DNA of 64,000 bases, from positions 1 to 64,000 of the forward strand of contig JAEWGG010000013.1 in NCBI GenBank assembly GCA_023388435.1, written 5' to 3'. This stretch comes from Bacillota bacterium. Its GTDB lineage: Bacteria; Bacillota; Clostridia; Saccharofermentanales; Fastidiosipilaceae. The notes beneath the pieces are model-generated. The model had not been told where the DNA came from and made no database searches. It saw nothing but the letters and a program-made list of their open reading frames with translations. This document shows, piece after piece, positions 1 through 8,325 of this stretch (position 1 is its first letter; every line of letters starts with the position of its first letter). Position numbers and translations under genes: made by a program.

Positions 1-1370
1 TTCCGATAGCCCAGGGCCCTTGCGATATCTCCAGCCTTCAGGGAACGGTCCTTCAGCAGCTCCAGGGCCCGCTCCATGCGGAGCTCGGTCAGATAGGTGA
101 TCACCGTCCGTCCCGTCTCCCGCTTAAAGAGCTGGCAAAAGTAATTCGGGTTGAGGTAAACCGAGGCCGCAATCTGCTCCAGACCGAGGGGCTCCCCATA
201 ATGTCTGCGCATGAAGGCCTTGGCCTGACGCACGGCCTGCTGGCCCTCGCTGAGCGTCTCGGCCCCCTCAGGGCCCGCCGCCCCCTCCTCCTGACCGAGT
301 TCTGGAAGGACCTGCAGGACCAGTCCCTCCAGCTCCTCATAGCTGTCTGTCTGCATGAAGTTCTCAATCTGTTCGGGACTGAGTCTCCCCCCCGCACGCT
401 CCATATGTTTCAGCAGGCTGTACTTCGTATAGAGGTTGCTGTAGGTCAGCTTCTCTCTCAGGGCCGCCAGCATCAGGCGCAGGGCGTCCACCTCCTGTAT
501 GGCCCCCTGGTTCAGGTCGTGCTCGATCTCGGAAAAAATCTGATAGAGCAGGTCCGAACAGCCTTTCAAGTCCTCGATAATCAGACTGCGGGCCGCGAAA
601 AAACGGCTGTTCATAAAAGCCCGCCCCTCCGCCACAGAATGGGCCAGGCTCCGGGCGTCCGTATGGGGCTCCAGAAGGAGGAAATGCGCGTAGGTCCCCG
701 TCTCCTGTTCCAGCTGCTGCAGCACCTGGCGCAGGCGCTCTGACAAGGACTCCTCCGACAGCTGCAGAGACTCTTCCGACAGCAGAACATGGCCCTCCTG
801 CTCGTTCTCAATAAAGACCTCGGCACCTGGGAGCCAGTCCCTGGTGAGGTTTATGAAGGCCTCCGCCCCGTCCTGCAGAATCGGCTTACCGAGGTAGAAG
901 GCCAGGGCACGGCCTGGGGAAACTGCGCCCAGGTCCTCCTCCGCTGGCTGCTGTCCGCCCAGGGCACAGACTTTGGCGCGGCGTACACGCTCTGCGGAAC
1001 GTTCGGCAAAAGTCTGCTCAACTCTGGCAATGACCGCCTGAAACTCAGCCTCGTTGACGGGCTTGACGAGGTAATCCACCACCCCCAGGCTGATCGCCTC
1101 CTTGGCGTAGGCGAAGTCGCTAAAACCGCTGTAAATAATGTAGGCCACCTCAGGTCGCAGCGCCTTAGCCTGGAGCAGAAAATCGATCCCGTCCATCTCC
1201 GGCATCTTAATATCCGTCAGCACCAGGTCGAAATCGGCTCTTTGCAAAAGCTCCAGAGCCTCTTTGCCGTTCCTGGCCTCCTCAAAATGATAGCGGTAGC
1301 CATGGGCGGCGAAGAGGTACTTCAAACCCTCACGCTCCATCCGCTCATCGTCCACCAGTAACACACGCAT
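1..1370 (-). CDS. AraC-type two-component response regulator (C-terminus cut by window edge)
   Basis: Reading the minus strand from an ATG at 1370 gives an open frame that runs off the left edge. The N-terminus is a receiver domain: acidic pocket VDDE near residue 7, phospho-acceptor Asp in LTDIKMPEMDG near 55, and the conserved Lys in DYLVKPV near 105. The C-terminal part is an AraC/XylS DNA-binding domain (FMRRHYGEPLGLEQIAASVY, then the second helix-turn-helix, interrupted at the edge). About 250 residues of undefined linker lie between. This is the YesN-like layout, in which a membrane histidine kinase phosphorylates the regulator to control sugar uptake or stress genes; the partner kinase is presumably beyond the left edge. 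A GGAGA box sits about 10 bases before the start. The family is clear; the target genes are unknown. Confidence 0.9.
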   Translation of the reverse strand, partial: MRVLLVDDERMEREGLKYLFAAHGYRYHFEEARNGKEALELLQRADFDLVLTDIKMPEMDGIDFLLQAKALRPEVAYIIYSGFSDFAYAKEAISLGVVDYLVKPVNEAEFQAVIARVEQTFAERSAERVRRAKVCALGGQQPAEEDLGAVSPGRALAFYLGKPILQDGAEAFINLTRDWLPGAEVFIENEQEGHVLLSEESLQLSEESLSERLRQVLQQLEQETGTYAHFLLLEPHTDARSLAHSVAEGRAFMNSRFFAARSLIIEDLKGCSDLLYQIFSEIEHDLNQGAIQEVDALRLMLAALREKLTYSNLYTKYSLLKHMERAGGRLSPEQIENFMQTDSYEELEGLVLQVLPELGQEEGAAGPEGAETLSEGQQAVRQAKAFMRRHYGEPLGLEQIAASVYLNPNYFCQLFKRETGRTVITYLTELRMERALELLKDRSLKAGDIARALGYR

Positions 1371-1531
1371 AGCTGAATTGTCTCCGATTCACTGTAGCAT
1401 GAACAGGGCCGCTGGACCCCTTACGCAGGACTTGCTCAGGTCTTTCACGCCTTCGGATATCGTTAAGCACTGGCCTGAAAAGCCTCAATCTATTGTCCCA
1501 AGATAGGAGGGCCCTGTCCAGCGCCTGGCGA

Positions 1532-3310
1532 CTAGGACTCCGACTCCCGCAAGCTTCCCCTGTAGAGGGCCTGCTGCTGGGCCCATAGATCCCGGTAGGA
1601 GGGGATGGAGCGGAGCAGCTCCTCGTGACTGCCCTGGCCCAGGAGACGGCCTTTTTCCAGAAAAAGCAGTTCCTGGCATCCCTTGGCGAAGCCCAGCTGA
1701 TGGCTGATATAGAGGAGGAATTTTTCACCCGCCAGCTCCAGGCTCTGCTCATATAGGCGCTGTGCCGAGAGGGGGTCCAGGGCGCTGTTTGGCTCGTCCA
1801 GGATATAGGCCTGGGCAGGGCGGGCCAGACAACGACTAATCAGGACCTTTTGCATCTCCCCTCCACTGAGCCCCAGAGCTTCAACGTCCTGAGCCTCCCA
1901 GAATCTCTGGATGTCCCGAAAGCCGAGGCGTTGGAGGTACGTTCGAGCCACTTCGGGATCCGCAGCGCCCAGGGCCAGGAAGCTCGGTCCGTCGATGGCC
2001 AGCCCTCCCTCCTCCTGGAAGAGGCAGGCGAGCTCTCGGCGGTAGTCTGCCTTGCGTAACTGGTCCAGAGGCAGGCCCTTATACAAAATCTGTCCCTCCG
2101 TCGGGCGAAGGAGACCTGCCAACAGGAGAATCAGGCTCGTCTTTCCAGCCCCATTTTCGCCAAGCAGGGCCACAGACTTTTTCCCGCCCAGACGGAAATT
2201 CAGATTATCTAGGGCCTTCTCCTCCTGGTCTGGATAGCGGAGAGAGACGGAACAGAAGTCCCAGCTGGGCTCTCCTGCGGGGATGTCCAGCCCCTCTTCC
2301 TTGTCCTCCTCTTCCAGCCCCAGTACCGACTCAACCTGGTTCAAGAAGCCGATATTGCGTACAAGAGCGGACCGTCCATTTTGCAGGCCAAGCAAGGCTG
2401 TCTGAAAGAGGTTCAAAGCCTGGACGAAGGGCAGGAGCCAGGCCAGGGGGACCAGACCCTGCCGCGCCTGCCAGAAGAGGAAAGCATAAGTCAGGGCGTG
2501 CTGTATGAGGACCAGCGGCATGAGCAGGCTGTCTTTGCGAATCTGTATGCCCCGAACCGCCATAAAAAAGTCTACAGTCTGCCGCTGTTCCTTCCCCATT
2601 TTCTGGCGCAGGAAATCATGGAGCTGAAAGACACTGTAGACGGGATAGTTGAGGACGTTATACACCAGCTCCTGGACCACGTAGGCCAGGCGGCGCTCGA
2701 CCTGGCTGTGTTCCTCTATATGCCGACGGAGCTGCGCTCCGTAGCGTCGATTCAGCTGGGCCTGAAGGAAGGCGCGGCCGAGCAGGGGCAGACCGAGGCA
2801 GAGGAAGGCGGCAAAAACCTGCTCCTCGGTACCAAGGGCAGTCAGCAGGGGCCAGAGAAACACGAGGCCCAGCAGGAGGTGGAAGGCCAGCTGTACCTGT
2901 CCAGCCAAGTCCTGAGCCAGATCCCCGTAATTGTAACTGTAGTGCAGGATGTTCTGAGCTTCGCGGAAACGTCCGCCCAGCTGTTGGTCGATGAAAGAGT
3001 GATAATCCACAGCCAGAAGCTGGGAGATCATCCGCTGTTTTTTCTCCATATTGGAGCACTGGGCGGAAACGACGCGACAACTGCGCAGGACCTGGTTGCC
3101 GAGACGCAGAATGAGGTAGAGGGCCAGCAGGCCTGCCAGTACCGGCAGGGCCCCCGTCTGCCCACTCAGGAGGTACTGAGCGATTTTTGCCGCAAGGAGG
3201 ATGGGAACGGCATCAGCGAGAACCTGCAGACCGGTCTCCAGGAAGATGAGCCAGAGCAGACGGCGATCTTCTCGCAGGAGCCTTATTCCTTGGACGTAGG
3301 GTGACTTCAT
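1532..3310 (-). CDS. ABC exporter half-transporter (TMD-NBD), subunit 2 of a pair
   Basis: A 592-residue half-transporter with an N-terminal membrane domain of about six helices (residues 20-320) and a C-terminal nucleotide-binding domain. Visible motifs are Walker A GENGAGKTSL, signature LSGGEMQKV, Walker B YILDEPNSALD with the catalytic Glu, and the switch His in ISHQLG. Its start overlaps the stop of the upstream ABC gene by four bases (ATGA), so the two are translationally coupled and very probably form a heterodimeric exporter. The substrate (peptide, lipid or drug) cannot be read from sequence. No peptidase C39 domain is present, so it is not a bacteriocin-processing exporter. It is the last gene of a probable operon starting at the DUF308 gene. 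Confidence 0.9.
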   Translation of the reverse strand: MKSPYVQGIRLLREDRRLLWLIFLETGLQVLADAVPILLAAKIAQYLLSGQTGALPVLAGLLALYLILRLGNQVLRSCRVVSAQCSNMEKKQRMISQLLAVDYHSFIDQQLGGRFREAQNILHYSYNYGDLAQDLAGQVQLAFHLLLGLVFLWPLLTALGTEEQVFAAFLCLGLPLLGRAFLQAQLNRRYGAQLRRHIEEHSQVERRLAYVVQELVYNVLNYPVYSVFQLHDFLRQKMGKEQRQTVDFFMAVRGIQIRKDSLLMPLVLIQHALTYAFLFWQARQGLVPLAWLLPFVQALNLFQTALLGLQNGRSALVRNIGFLNQVESVLGLEEEDKEEGLDIPAGEPSWDFCSVSLRYPDQEEKALDNLNFRLGGKKSVALLGENGAGKTSLILLLAGLLRPTEGQILYKGLPLDQLRKADYRRELACLFQEEGGLAIDGPSFLALGAADPEVARTYLQRLGFRDIQRFWEAQDVEALGLSGGEMQKVLISRCLARPAQAYILDEPNSALDPLSAQRLYEQSLELAGEKFLLYISHQLGFAKGCQELLFLEKGRLLGQGSHEELLRSIPSYRDLWAQQQALYRGSLRESES

Positions 3311-5067
3311 GGCTCTAGCTCCTCTTCAAAGGCCTTAGCCTGGATACGAACGAGCTCCCGGTACTCTGGACATAGGGCCTCCAGCTCCTCGTGGGAACCC
3401 CAGACAGGACCGTTTGAACCGAGAAACAAGATGTGCTCACAAAAGCGCGTTGTGGCCAGGCGATGGGAAACAAAGATGATGCTGTGGCCCCGGGCCTGCC
3501 GCTCCAACAGCTGATAGAGGCGGCGCTCAGCCTTCAGATCCAGAGCGGCGGTCGGTTCATCGAGGACCAGGACAGGTCGCCTCTGCTGAAGAATGCGGGC
3601 CAGTAAAAGGCGTTGACTCTGACCACCAGAGAGCTCTATCCCCGCATCGCTGAGGGCCCGACTGTAAGTCTGGTCCAGACCGCCCCCCTGGCGGATGCGC
3701 GAGGCGAGTTCCAGGGCTTCTAACTGCTGCCAGATTTCCTCGTCCTCGCGTTCCTGGCCAAGGCAGATATTTTCGCGTATGGAAAAAGCAAAGAGGGCCG
3801 CATTCTGGGGCGCGAGGGCGAGGGCGGCCTGGGCTTCAGATGCGGGTCTGCCCCCGATACGGACCTCTCCTGAATCTGGTATATAGAGACCACAGAGCAG
3901 CTTAATCAGAGTCGTCTTACCGCGGCCATTGGCTCCGAGTACCGCTACCCGAGCCCCCTCGGGAATGCGGAAGCTCAGTCTTTCAAAAATCGGGGTTTGG
4001 GGATAGGAAAAAGAGACCTGATCGAAGACTATGTCATAGTCCCCATCAAATGTTTCCTGGGCCGCAGGCTCCTGAACCTCCTCCACATGGAAGCGATAGA
4101 GGGCCTCCGTCCAAGTCCGCTGCTCCCGCTGGTCCAGCCAGGCTGTCAGCAGCTGTTCTAGGCTGTCGTCACTGCGCAGGAAGAGGCCGAGGTAAAGCAG
4201 GAAGTCCCCCAGGCCCAGCTGGGTCTGAGTGAGGACTAAGGCAAGGCTTGAGAAGCCCCGTATAAAGGCCAGGATCTGACGGAACAGGGCCTGCTTACAG
4301 CGGCGGCGTTCACGTTCACGGAAGTAGTCCAGCTGGGCCTCCTCTTCTCTGGCAATTCGCCCCTCTAGCTCCTTCTGAGCCCCCAGCATGCGCAGGCTGG
4401 CCACGGCCCTACTACGCCAGAGCCCACGAAGCAGACTCTCCTCCCGCCCATAGGCCTCGCTGTATTTTTCCTGGCGTGTCCGCTCTCCGTTCTGGAAATA
4501 AAGATAAACGGCTCCGTAGGCGAGGAGGCAGAGGATGAAAATCAGGGTATAGACCCAGCCCAGGCTGACAAAAAAGCCCAGTGAAATCAACAGGGAAAGG
4601 CCCTGCTGGACCAGCTTCAGCTGGGCCGCCAGTTGGGCTTCGACTCCCCGGCTATTCCCCCCCGCCACAGCCATAAAGGCCTCTTCCAGGCGCTTTTGCC
4701 CCTCCGATGACTCCACGCGGGCCAGCGGGCGAGCTATGGAGACTGCATAGAGCTCTCCCAGCTCCTCCAGACGGTAGCGAAAAATTAGGCGCGAAAAGCG
4801 CTGCCCCACAGCTGGGCTTCCGACCTGGCAGAGTAGGTAGGCCAGCAAAAAGAAGAAAAAAAACCAGGATTCTTGCGAGCCATCAGCTGCTGCCAGGAAA
4901 TATTTTGGAAAGAGGCTCAGCAGAATCTGGTGTAGGGGGTGAAGTAAAAGAGCCGCAGCAAAACAGAACCAGAAAGGCCAGCCCAGGAGACGGCCACAGC
5001 GCCGGTAGAGCCAGCCCATTCGCGTCACTGCCATACGCTGCATTCCTGCTCCATCGTGCATAAACAT
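3307..5067 (-). CDS. ABC exporter half-transporter (TMD-NBD), subunit 1 of a pair
   Basis: A 586-residue half-transporter: membrane domain in residues 20-310, nucleotide-binding domain from about 340. Motifs are Walker A GANGRGKTTLIKLLCG, signature LSGGQSQRLLLAR, Walker B LVLDEPTAALD and switch VSHRLA. Both this subunit and its partner keep the catalytic Glu, so neither ATP site is obviously degenerate. Start choice is uncertain. The first ATG (5067) has a purine-rich stretch 13-16 bases upstream, while an ATG at 5043 has GGAG and AGGA directly before it; the protein would lose only eight residues. It lies 68 bases after the Crp/Fnr gene with no terminator between, which suggests joint transcription. 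A paralogous exporter pair occurs at 39818-43317. Confidence 0.9.
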   Translation of the reverse strand: MFMHDGAGMQRMAVTRMGWLYRRCGRLLGWPFWFCFAAALLLHPLHQILLSLFPKYFLAAADGSQESWFFFFFLLAYLLCQVGSPAVGQRFSRLIFRYRLEELGELYAVSIARPLARVESSEGQKRLEEAFMAVAGGNSRGVEAQLAAQLKLVQQGLSLLISLGFFVSLGWVYTLIFILCLLAYGAVYLYFQNGERTRQEKYSEAYGREESLLRGLWRSRAVASLRMLGAQKELEGRIAREEEAQLDYFRERERRRCKQALFRQILAFIRGFSSLALVLTQTQLGLGDFLLYLGLFLRSDDSLEQLLTAWLDQREQRTWTEALYRFHVEEVQEPAAQETFDGDYDIVFDQVSFSYPQTPIFERLSFRIPEGARVAVLGANGRGKTTLIKLLCGLYIPDSGEVRIGGRPASEAQAALALAPQNAALFAFSIRENICLGQEREDEEIWQQLEALELASRIRQGGGLDQTYSRALSDAGIELSGGQSQRLLLARILQQRRPVLVLDEPTAALDLKAERRLYQLLERQARGHSIIFVSHRLATTRFCEHILFLGSNGPVWGSHEELEALCPEYRELVRIQAKAFEEELEP

Positions 5068-5135
5068 ATTCAGCTAGTTTCTCTTCCCCCTTCGCCAATT
5101 ATTTTTCACCCTGGCCCTCAGCTCGGGTCTGCCCT

Positions 5136-5900
5136 CTAAAGCTCCCGTTCCGCAATGGCGCGCAGAGCCTCGATGTCCTTGAGTATGATGCGCCTGTTTC
5201 CCTCCAGTTGGATGAGGCCCTTATCGCGGAACTCCCCCAGCTTCCGCGATACGGTCTCGCGGGTCAGGCCCGTATAGTTCCCCATGTCCTCCTGTGTGAT
5301 GCGCAGCTGGAGGACCAGGCCGCAGGCCTCGGAGTGGGAAAAGTCCCGCATCAGGTCCAGGAGGAGGGCCGCCAGCTTGTGGTCCGCCGAGGGGGAATTG
5401 AGCCGATCGACCAGCTCCTCAGCCCAGCGCACACGCTCGAAGCCTTTTTCCACAATCTTAAGCAGAATCTTCGGATTGTTGAGCACGATGCGATCGAAGC
5501 TCTCCTTCGACAGCGTACAGATCACGGAGGGTTCCAGGGCCTCCGCATTGTAGCGGTATTCGTCCGCTCGCAGGAGGTTGAAGCCCCCCACGAAGTCACC
5601 CTCCGAATAGAGGTAGAGCAGGAGCTCACGGCCATCGGGCAGGTATTTGAAGATTTTCATCATCCCCTCGCAGACGATGTAGAGGCGGTCGGCCACTGCC
5701 CCCGAGGAAAAAATCCGCTCACCACGGCGGTAGCTGCGAAATTCCAGTCCCTCCTGGAGACGCAGGGCTTCATCACTGTCCAGCGAAGAAAAGAGGGGTA
5801 TGTCCTTGACGTGTATGTCCTGTGGCTTCAGAGCGCGCCGCCGCTGGGGGGCCTGTCGCCGTCCCCGCTGGTGCAGAGAACTGTTCTTAACCAGGGCCAT
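5136..5900 (-). CDS. Crp/Fnr family transcriptional regulator
   Basis: A 254-residue regulator with a cyclic-nucleotide-binding-like beta barrel (residues about 38-155, starting FSSLDSDEALRL) and a winged helix-turn-helix (about 195-245) with recognition segment NYTGLTRETVSRKLGEFRDK. The N-terminal 30 residues are basic and rich in Arg and Gln. The only Cys residues (in the barrel and near the hinge) do not form the four-Cys cluster motif of Fnr, so it is not an obvious iron-sulfur oxygen sensor. The ligand is unknown. It lies nine bases after the DUF308 gene and upstream of the ABC exporter pair, so it may control that operon. Confidence 0.88.
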   Translation of the reverse strand: MALVKNSSLHQRGRRQAPQRRRALKPQDIHVKDIPLFSSLDSDEALRLQEGLEFRSYRRGERIFSSGAVADRLYIVCEGMMKIFKYLPDGRELLLYLYSEGDFVGGFNLLRADEYRYNAEALEPSVICTLSKESFDRIVLNNPKILLKIVEKGFERVRWAEELVDRLNSPSADHKLAALLLDLMRDFSHSEACGLVLQLRITQEDMGNYTGLTRETVSRKLGEFRDKGLIQLEGNRRIILKDIEALRAIAEREL

Positions 5901-5909
5901 GGCTTCTCC

Positions 5910-6596
5910 TCACTTCCTTTTCTGTGGGCCCGTCTGCCCCTCCTGAGGCCAGGGTTCGGGCTCGCTCGTCGCACGCTCATTCCCGCTGCTCAAGTGCAGT
6001 TTCGGTCCAGCCGCTATCTCTGCTCCGAGGCTCTCCGGCTTAGCCTGAAGCCCTGTCTGGCTCTGCCAGTCGCCCCAGACCAGGGCTGCCGCATCCGTCA
6101 GGGCCAGGACGATGAGACTGACACCGACAAAGGTCCAGAGCACAATGGTGTTCGGGAAGGGTTGCCAGATAGTGAGCAGACCGAGCAGCAGGGTCAAGAG
6201 GCAGCAGAGCCCGTAAATCCAGGCCACAGGACGTCTGAGGCGCAGGCGATCCAGGGCCCTCTGGGCCTTGACACAGCCCGCAACAAGGATCAGAAAACCA
6301 TAGAGCAGGGGCAGCAAGACAAGCAGCTCCCCCAACCAGAGCCGGTGCAGGACAGCTCCCAGTCCAGTGAGCAGGAGGACCAGGGCCAGGGCAAAGTCCT
6401 GCTGCTCCGCTGCCTGGGCCGCCTCCTCTCGGAAATACTTCCAACCATGGCCCAGGGCCATGACCAGGAGCAGAGCCCCCAGCAGACTGAGGACGGTGCC
6501 AGTCAGACTCACTGCATTTATCAGTAATAGAACGCCGATGGCCAATTCCAACAGCATCATAAATAGTTCATCAAGATGATCTTTCAGCCACTGCAT
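5910..6596 (-). CDS. DUF308/HdeD-like six-helix membrane protein
   Basis: A 228-residue protein with about six hydrophobic helices arranged as three hairpins in residues 10-180, followed by a polar tail of about 45 residues. Short helices, Gly/Leu-rich hairpins and the GxxLLxxG-like pattern fit the HdeD/DUF308 family, whose members are linked to acid or envelope stress, but identity is too low to assign a role. It is first in the probable operon DUF308, Crp/Fnr, ABC, ABC. A GGAGG box lies about 13 bases before the ATG, which is a long spacing. Confidence 0.65.
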   Translation of the reverse strand: MQWLKDHLDELFMMLLELAIGVLLLINAVSLTGTVLSLLGALLLVMALGHGWKYFREEAAQAAEQQDFALALVLLLTGLGAVLHRLWLGELLVLLPLLYGFLILVAGCVKAQRALDRLRLRRPVAWIYGLCCLLTLLLGLLTIWQPFPNTIVLWTFVGVSLIVLALTDAAALVWGDWQSQTGLQAKPESLGAEIAAGPKLHLSSGNERATSEPEPWPQEGQTGPQKRK

Positions 6597-6970
6597 GCTT
6601 CTCAGATGACCTCCCCTATACCTTTATATTATGTCTGCGCCCTGGGGCCTGGAAAATTCCAACTCACAGGAGGGCCCAGAGCATCGCTACAGTCTAACCT
6701 GAATAGTATAGACCAGCCCCAGATTTGGCAAGCCAGCTCTGGCTAGAGCAAGCTGCAAGCGGCAGCTGCACTGCGCTTTCCACTGCTGAGCGCGTCCCGA
6801 ACATGCAAATTCAGAAATAAATTTTCTTGTTTAAGCTGACGGTAGCGCATGACTTTTAAACTAAAACTTTGATAAACATCCCGGTTTCATTGGAGGATTG
6901 GTCTATTTTCCTGAACTTATTGATAATTTCTACTATAATTGAACTACACTCATTTTATGGAGGTACACTT
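6597..6970. other. Divergent intergenic control region
   Basis: 374 bases between the divergently transcribed DUF308 gene and the membrane-protein gene at 6971. The left part is GC-rich and the right part AT-rich. It carries the -10 element for the rightward gene (6934-6939) and a short inverted repeat AGCCAG-CT-CTGGCT at 6731-6744. An in-frame ATG at 6869 lies upstream of the -10 element and so is probably not on the transcript. No RNA gene or credible ORF is seen. Confidence 0.6.
6911..6939 (+). promoter_or_regulatory. Promoter for membrane-protein gene at 6971
   Basis: A perfect TATAAT at 6934-6939 with a weak -35 (CTGAAC, 6911-6916) at 17-base spacing. Transcription from about 6946 would leave a short leader with GGAGGT just before the ATG at 6971. 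This placement argues against the longer start at 6869. Confidence 0.5.
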
Positions 6971-8056
6971 ATGAAGAACGTATATACACCCTACCCCCAA
7001 CAGCCGGTTGCTGGGGTGCAGCCCATGGTCGCTGGAGCCCCAGTGCAGGAGGCCGAAGCTGGGATCAACATCTCCTGGGCGGCGATTTTTGCCGGAGCCC
7101 TCTCCTTCTTGTCCATCAGCTTCCTCTTCTCGCTGATCGGTACTGCCATCGGTTTCGGCAGTTTCCGCCCGACAGCTCAGAATCCTGTCGCGGGCATGGG
7201 CACGGGCCTGCTGATCTGGACCCTGGCCAGCCTGATTGTGACCCTGTTGCTCTCCTCCTTCATCGCCGGTGTGGCCGCACGCAAGGCTGGCTGCCTGCAC
7301 GGCTTCCTCTCCTGGTCCCTGTCCATCCTGGTCCTGGTGGGCTTCCTGACCGCCGGTGTGAGTGCCGGAATCGGTGCTGCGGGTTCCGTGGTCGGCAGCG
7401 TCCTCAACGGTGCGGGCAAGGGTGCCGCCGGTATCGGCCAGGCCGTGACCAAGGCTGCCAACAAGGCCTTTGACGCCCTGGGCACCGAACTGAGCAAGGT
7501 CAGCGGCAAGCAGGCCAGCGCCGACATCCAGAAGATTCTCAAGGACACGGGAGTCAAGGAGCTGCAGCCGGGCTATATTAAGAGCCAGTTCCAGAATTCT
7601 AAAAAAGAGCTGGGCGAGGTCGCCAAGAAAATTGCCACGGATCCAGACAAGGCCGAGGAGCAGATCAAGGCCTACGGGGAGCGCCTGAACAAGCGCGTTC
7701 AGACCATCGCCGATGCGGTTGACAAAGAGGCCATCTCCAAGGCTGTGGCCAAGAACAGCCAGCTGAGCAAGGCCGAGGCGGACCAGGCCGTGGAAAATGC
7801 CTACAATGCCGTCCAGCAGGCCGCCGAGCAGACCAAGCAGCAGGTGGAGGCCGCCCAGCAGAAGCTGGAAAAGGCCAGCCAGGAACTGAAGCAGGGCATT
7901 GAGGATGCCAAGAAGACGGCCGAGGAAGTCAGCAAGCAGATTTCCCGCTACTCCCTCATCCTCTTCGTGGCCCTGGTCGTCAGCATGGTCCTGTCCAGCG
8001 CGATGGGTCTCCTGGGCTCCAAGTGCCACCGCAAGAACAAGGTCCTCGTCCGCTAA
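6971..8056 (+). CDS. Membrane protein with long Ala/Lys/Glu-rich helical domain
   Basis: 361 residues from the ATG at 6971, chosen because GGAGGT lies six bases upstream and a TATAAT box lies at 6934. After a Pro/Gln-rich N-terminus come three hydrophobic segments (about residues 27-55, 68-96 and 100-135), the first starting ISWAAIFAGALS. Residues about 140-320 are a highly charged Ala/Lys/Glu/Gln-rich segment, predicted helical or coiled coil (for example TKQQVEAAQQKLEKASQELK). A last transmembrane helix at about 325-348 is followed by a basic tail. The first helix resembles a widespread unnamed family often labelled 'PhnA-like'. Function is unknown; the amphipathic domain could bind membranes or span the envelope. 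It looks monocistronic, with a strong terminator downstream. Confidence 0.85.
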   Translation: MKNVYTPYPQQPVAGVQPMVAGAPVQEAEAGINISWAAIFAGALSFLSISFLFSLIGTAIGFGSFRPTAQNPVAGMGTGLLIWTLASLIVTLLLSSFIAGVAARKAGCLHGFLSWSLSILVLVGFLTAGVSAGIGAAGSVVGSVLNGAGKGAAGIGQAVTKAANKAFDALGTELSKVSGKQASADIQKILKDTGVKELQPGYIKSQFQNSKKELGEVAKKIATDPDKAEEQIKAYGERLNKRVQTIADAVDKEAISKAVAKNSQLSKAEADQAVENAYNAVQQAAEQTKQQVEAAQQKLEKASQELKQGIEDAKKTAEEVSKQISRYSLILFVALVVSMVLSSAMGLLGSKCHRKNKVLVR

Positions 8057-8161
8057 GCGGAGGCTTGGACCTCACAGATCACAGACTCTGGGCTCCGCTC
8101 ATGCTTGGCAGGGCCCAGGGGGCCTAAACTAAGAAAAAAACTTTTAGGCCATGAATGAACT

Positions 8162-8216
8162 AGCTCCCATTTCCTGGACAGAGAAAATAGACGTCCGGGA
8201 AACGGGAGCTTTTCTA
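8162..8216 (+). terminator. Strong rho-independent terminator
   Basis: Two 18-base arms (8162-8179 and 8193-8210) pair with one G-U and one A-C mismatch and a 13-base loop, followed by TTTTCTATATT counting the last stem base. It closes transcription from the membrane-protein gene. A second inverted repeat GGCCTAAA/TTTAGGCC (8121-8128, 8143-8150) precedes it without a T tract. Confidence 0.8.
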
Positions 8217-8325
8217 TATTCAGTGACATACGATGCCAATAGGATCACATGCGCAGGGAGCGCAGCAGCAACCTGTTCACGTAAGGCTCTGGCCTGGGCA
8301 CACCCTTTCAGCCCGCCTGTTCTGG

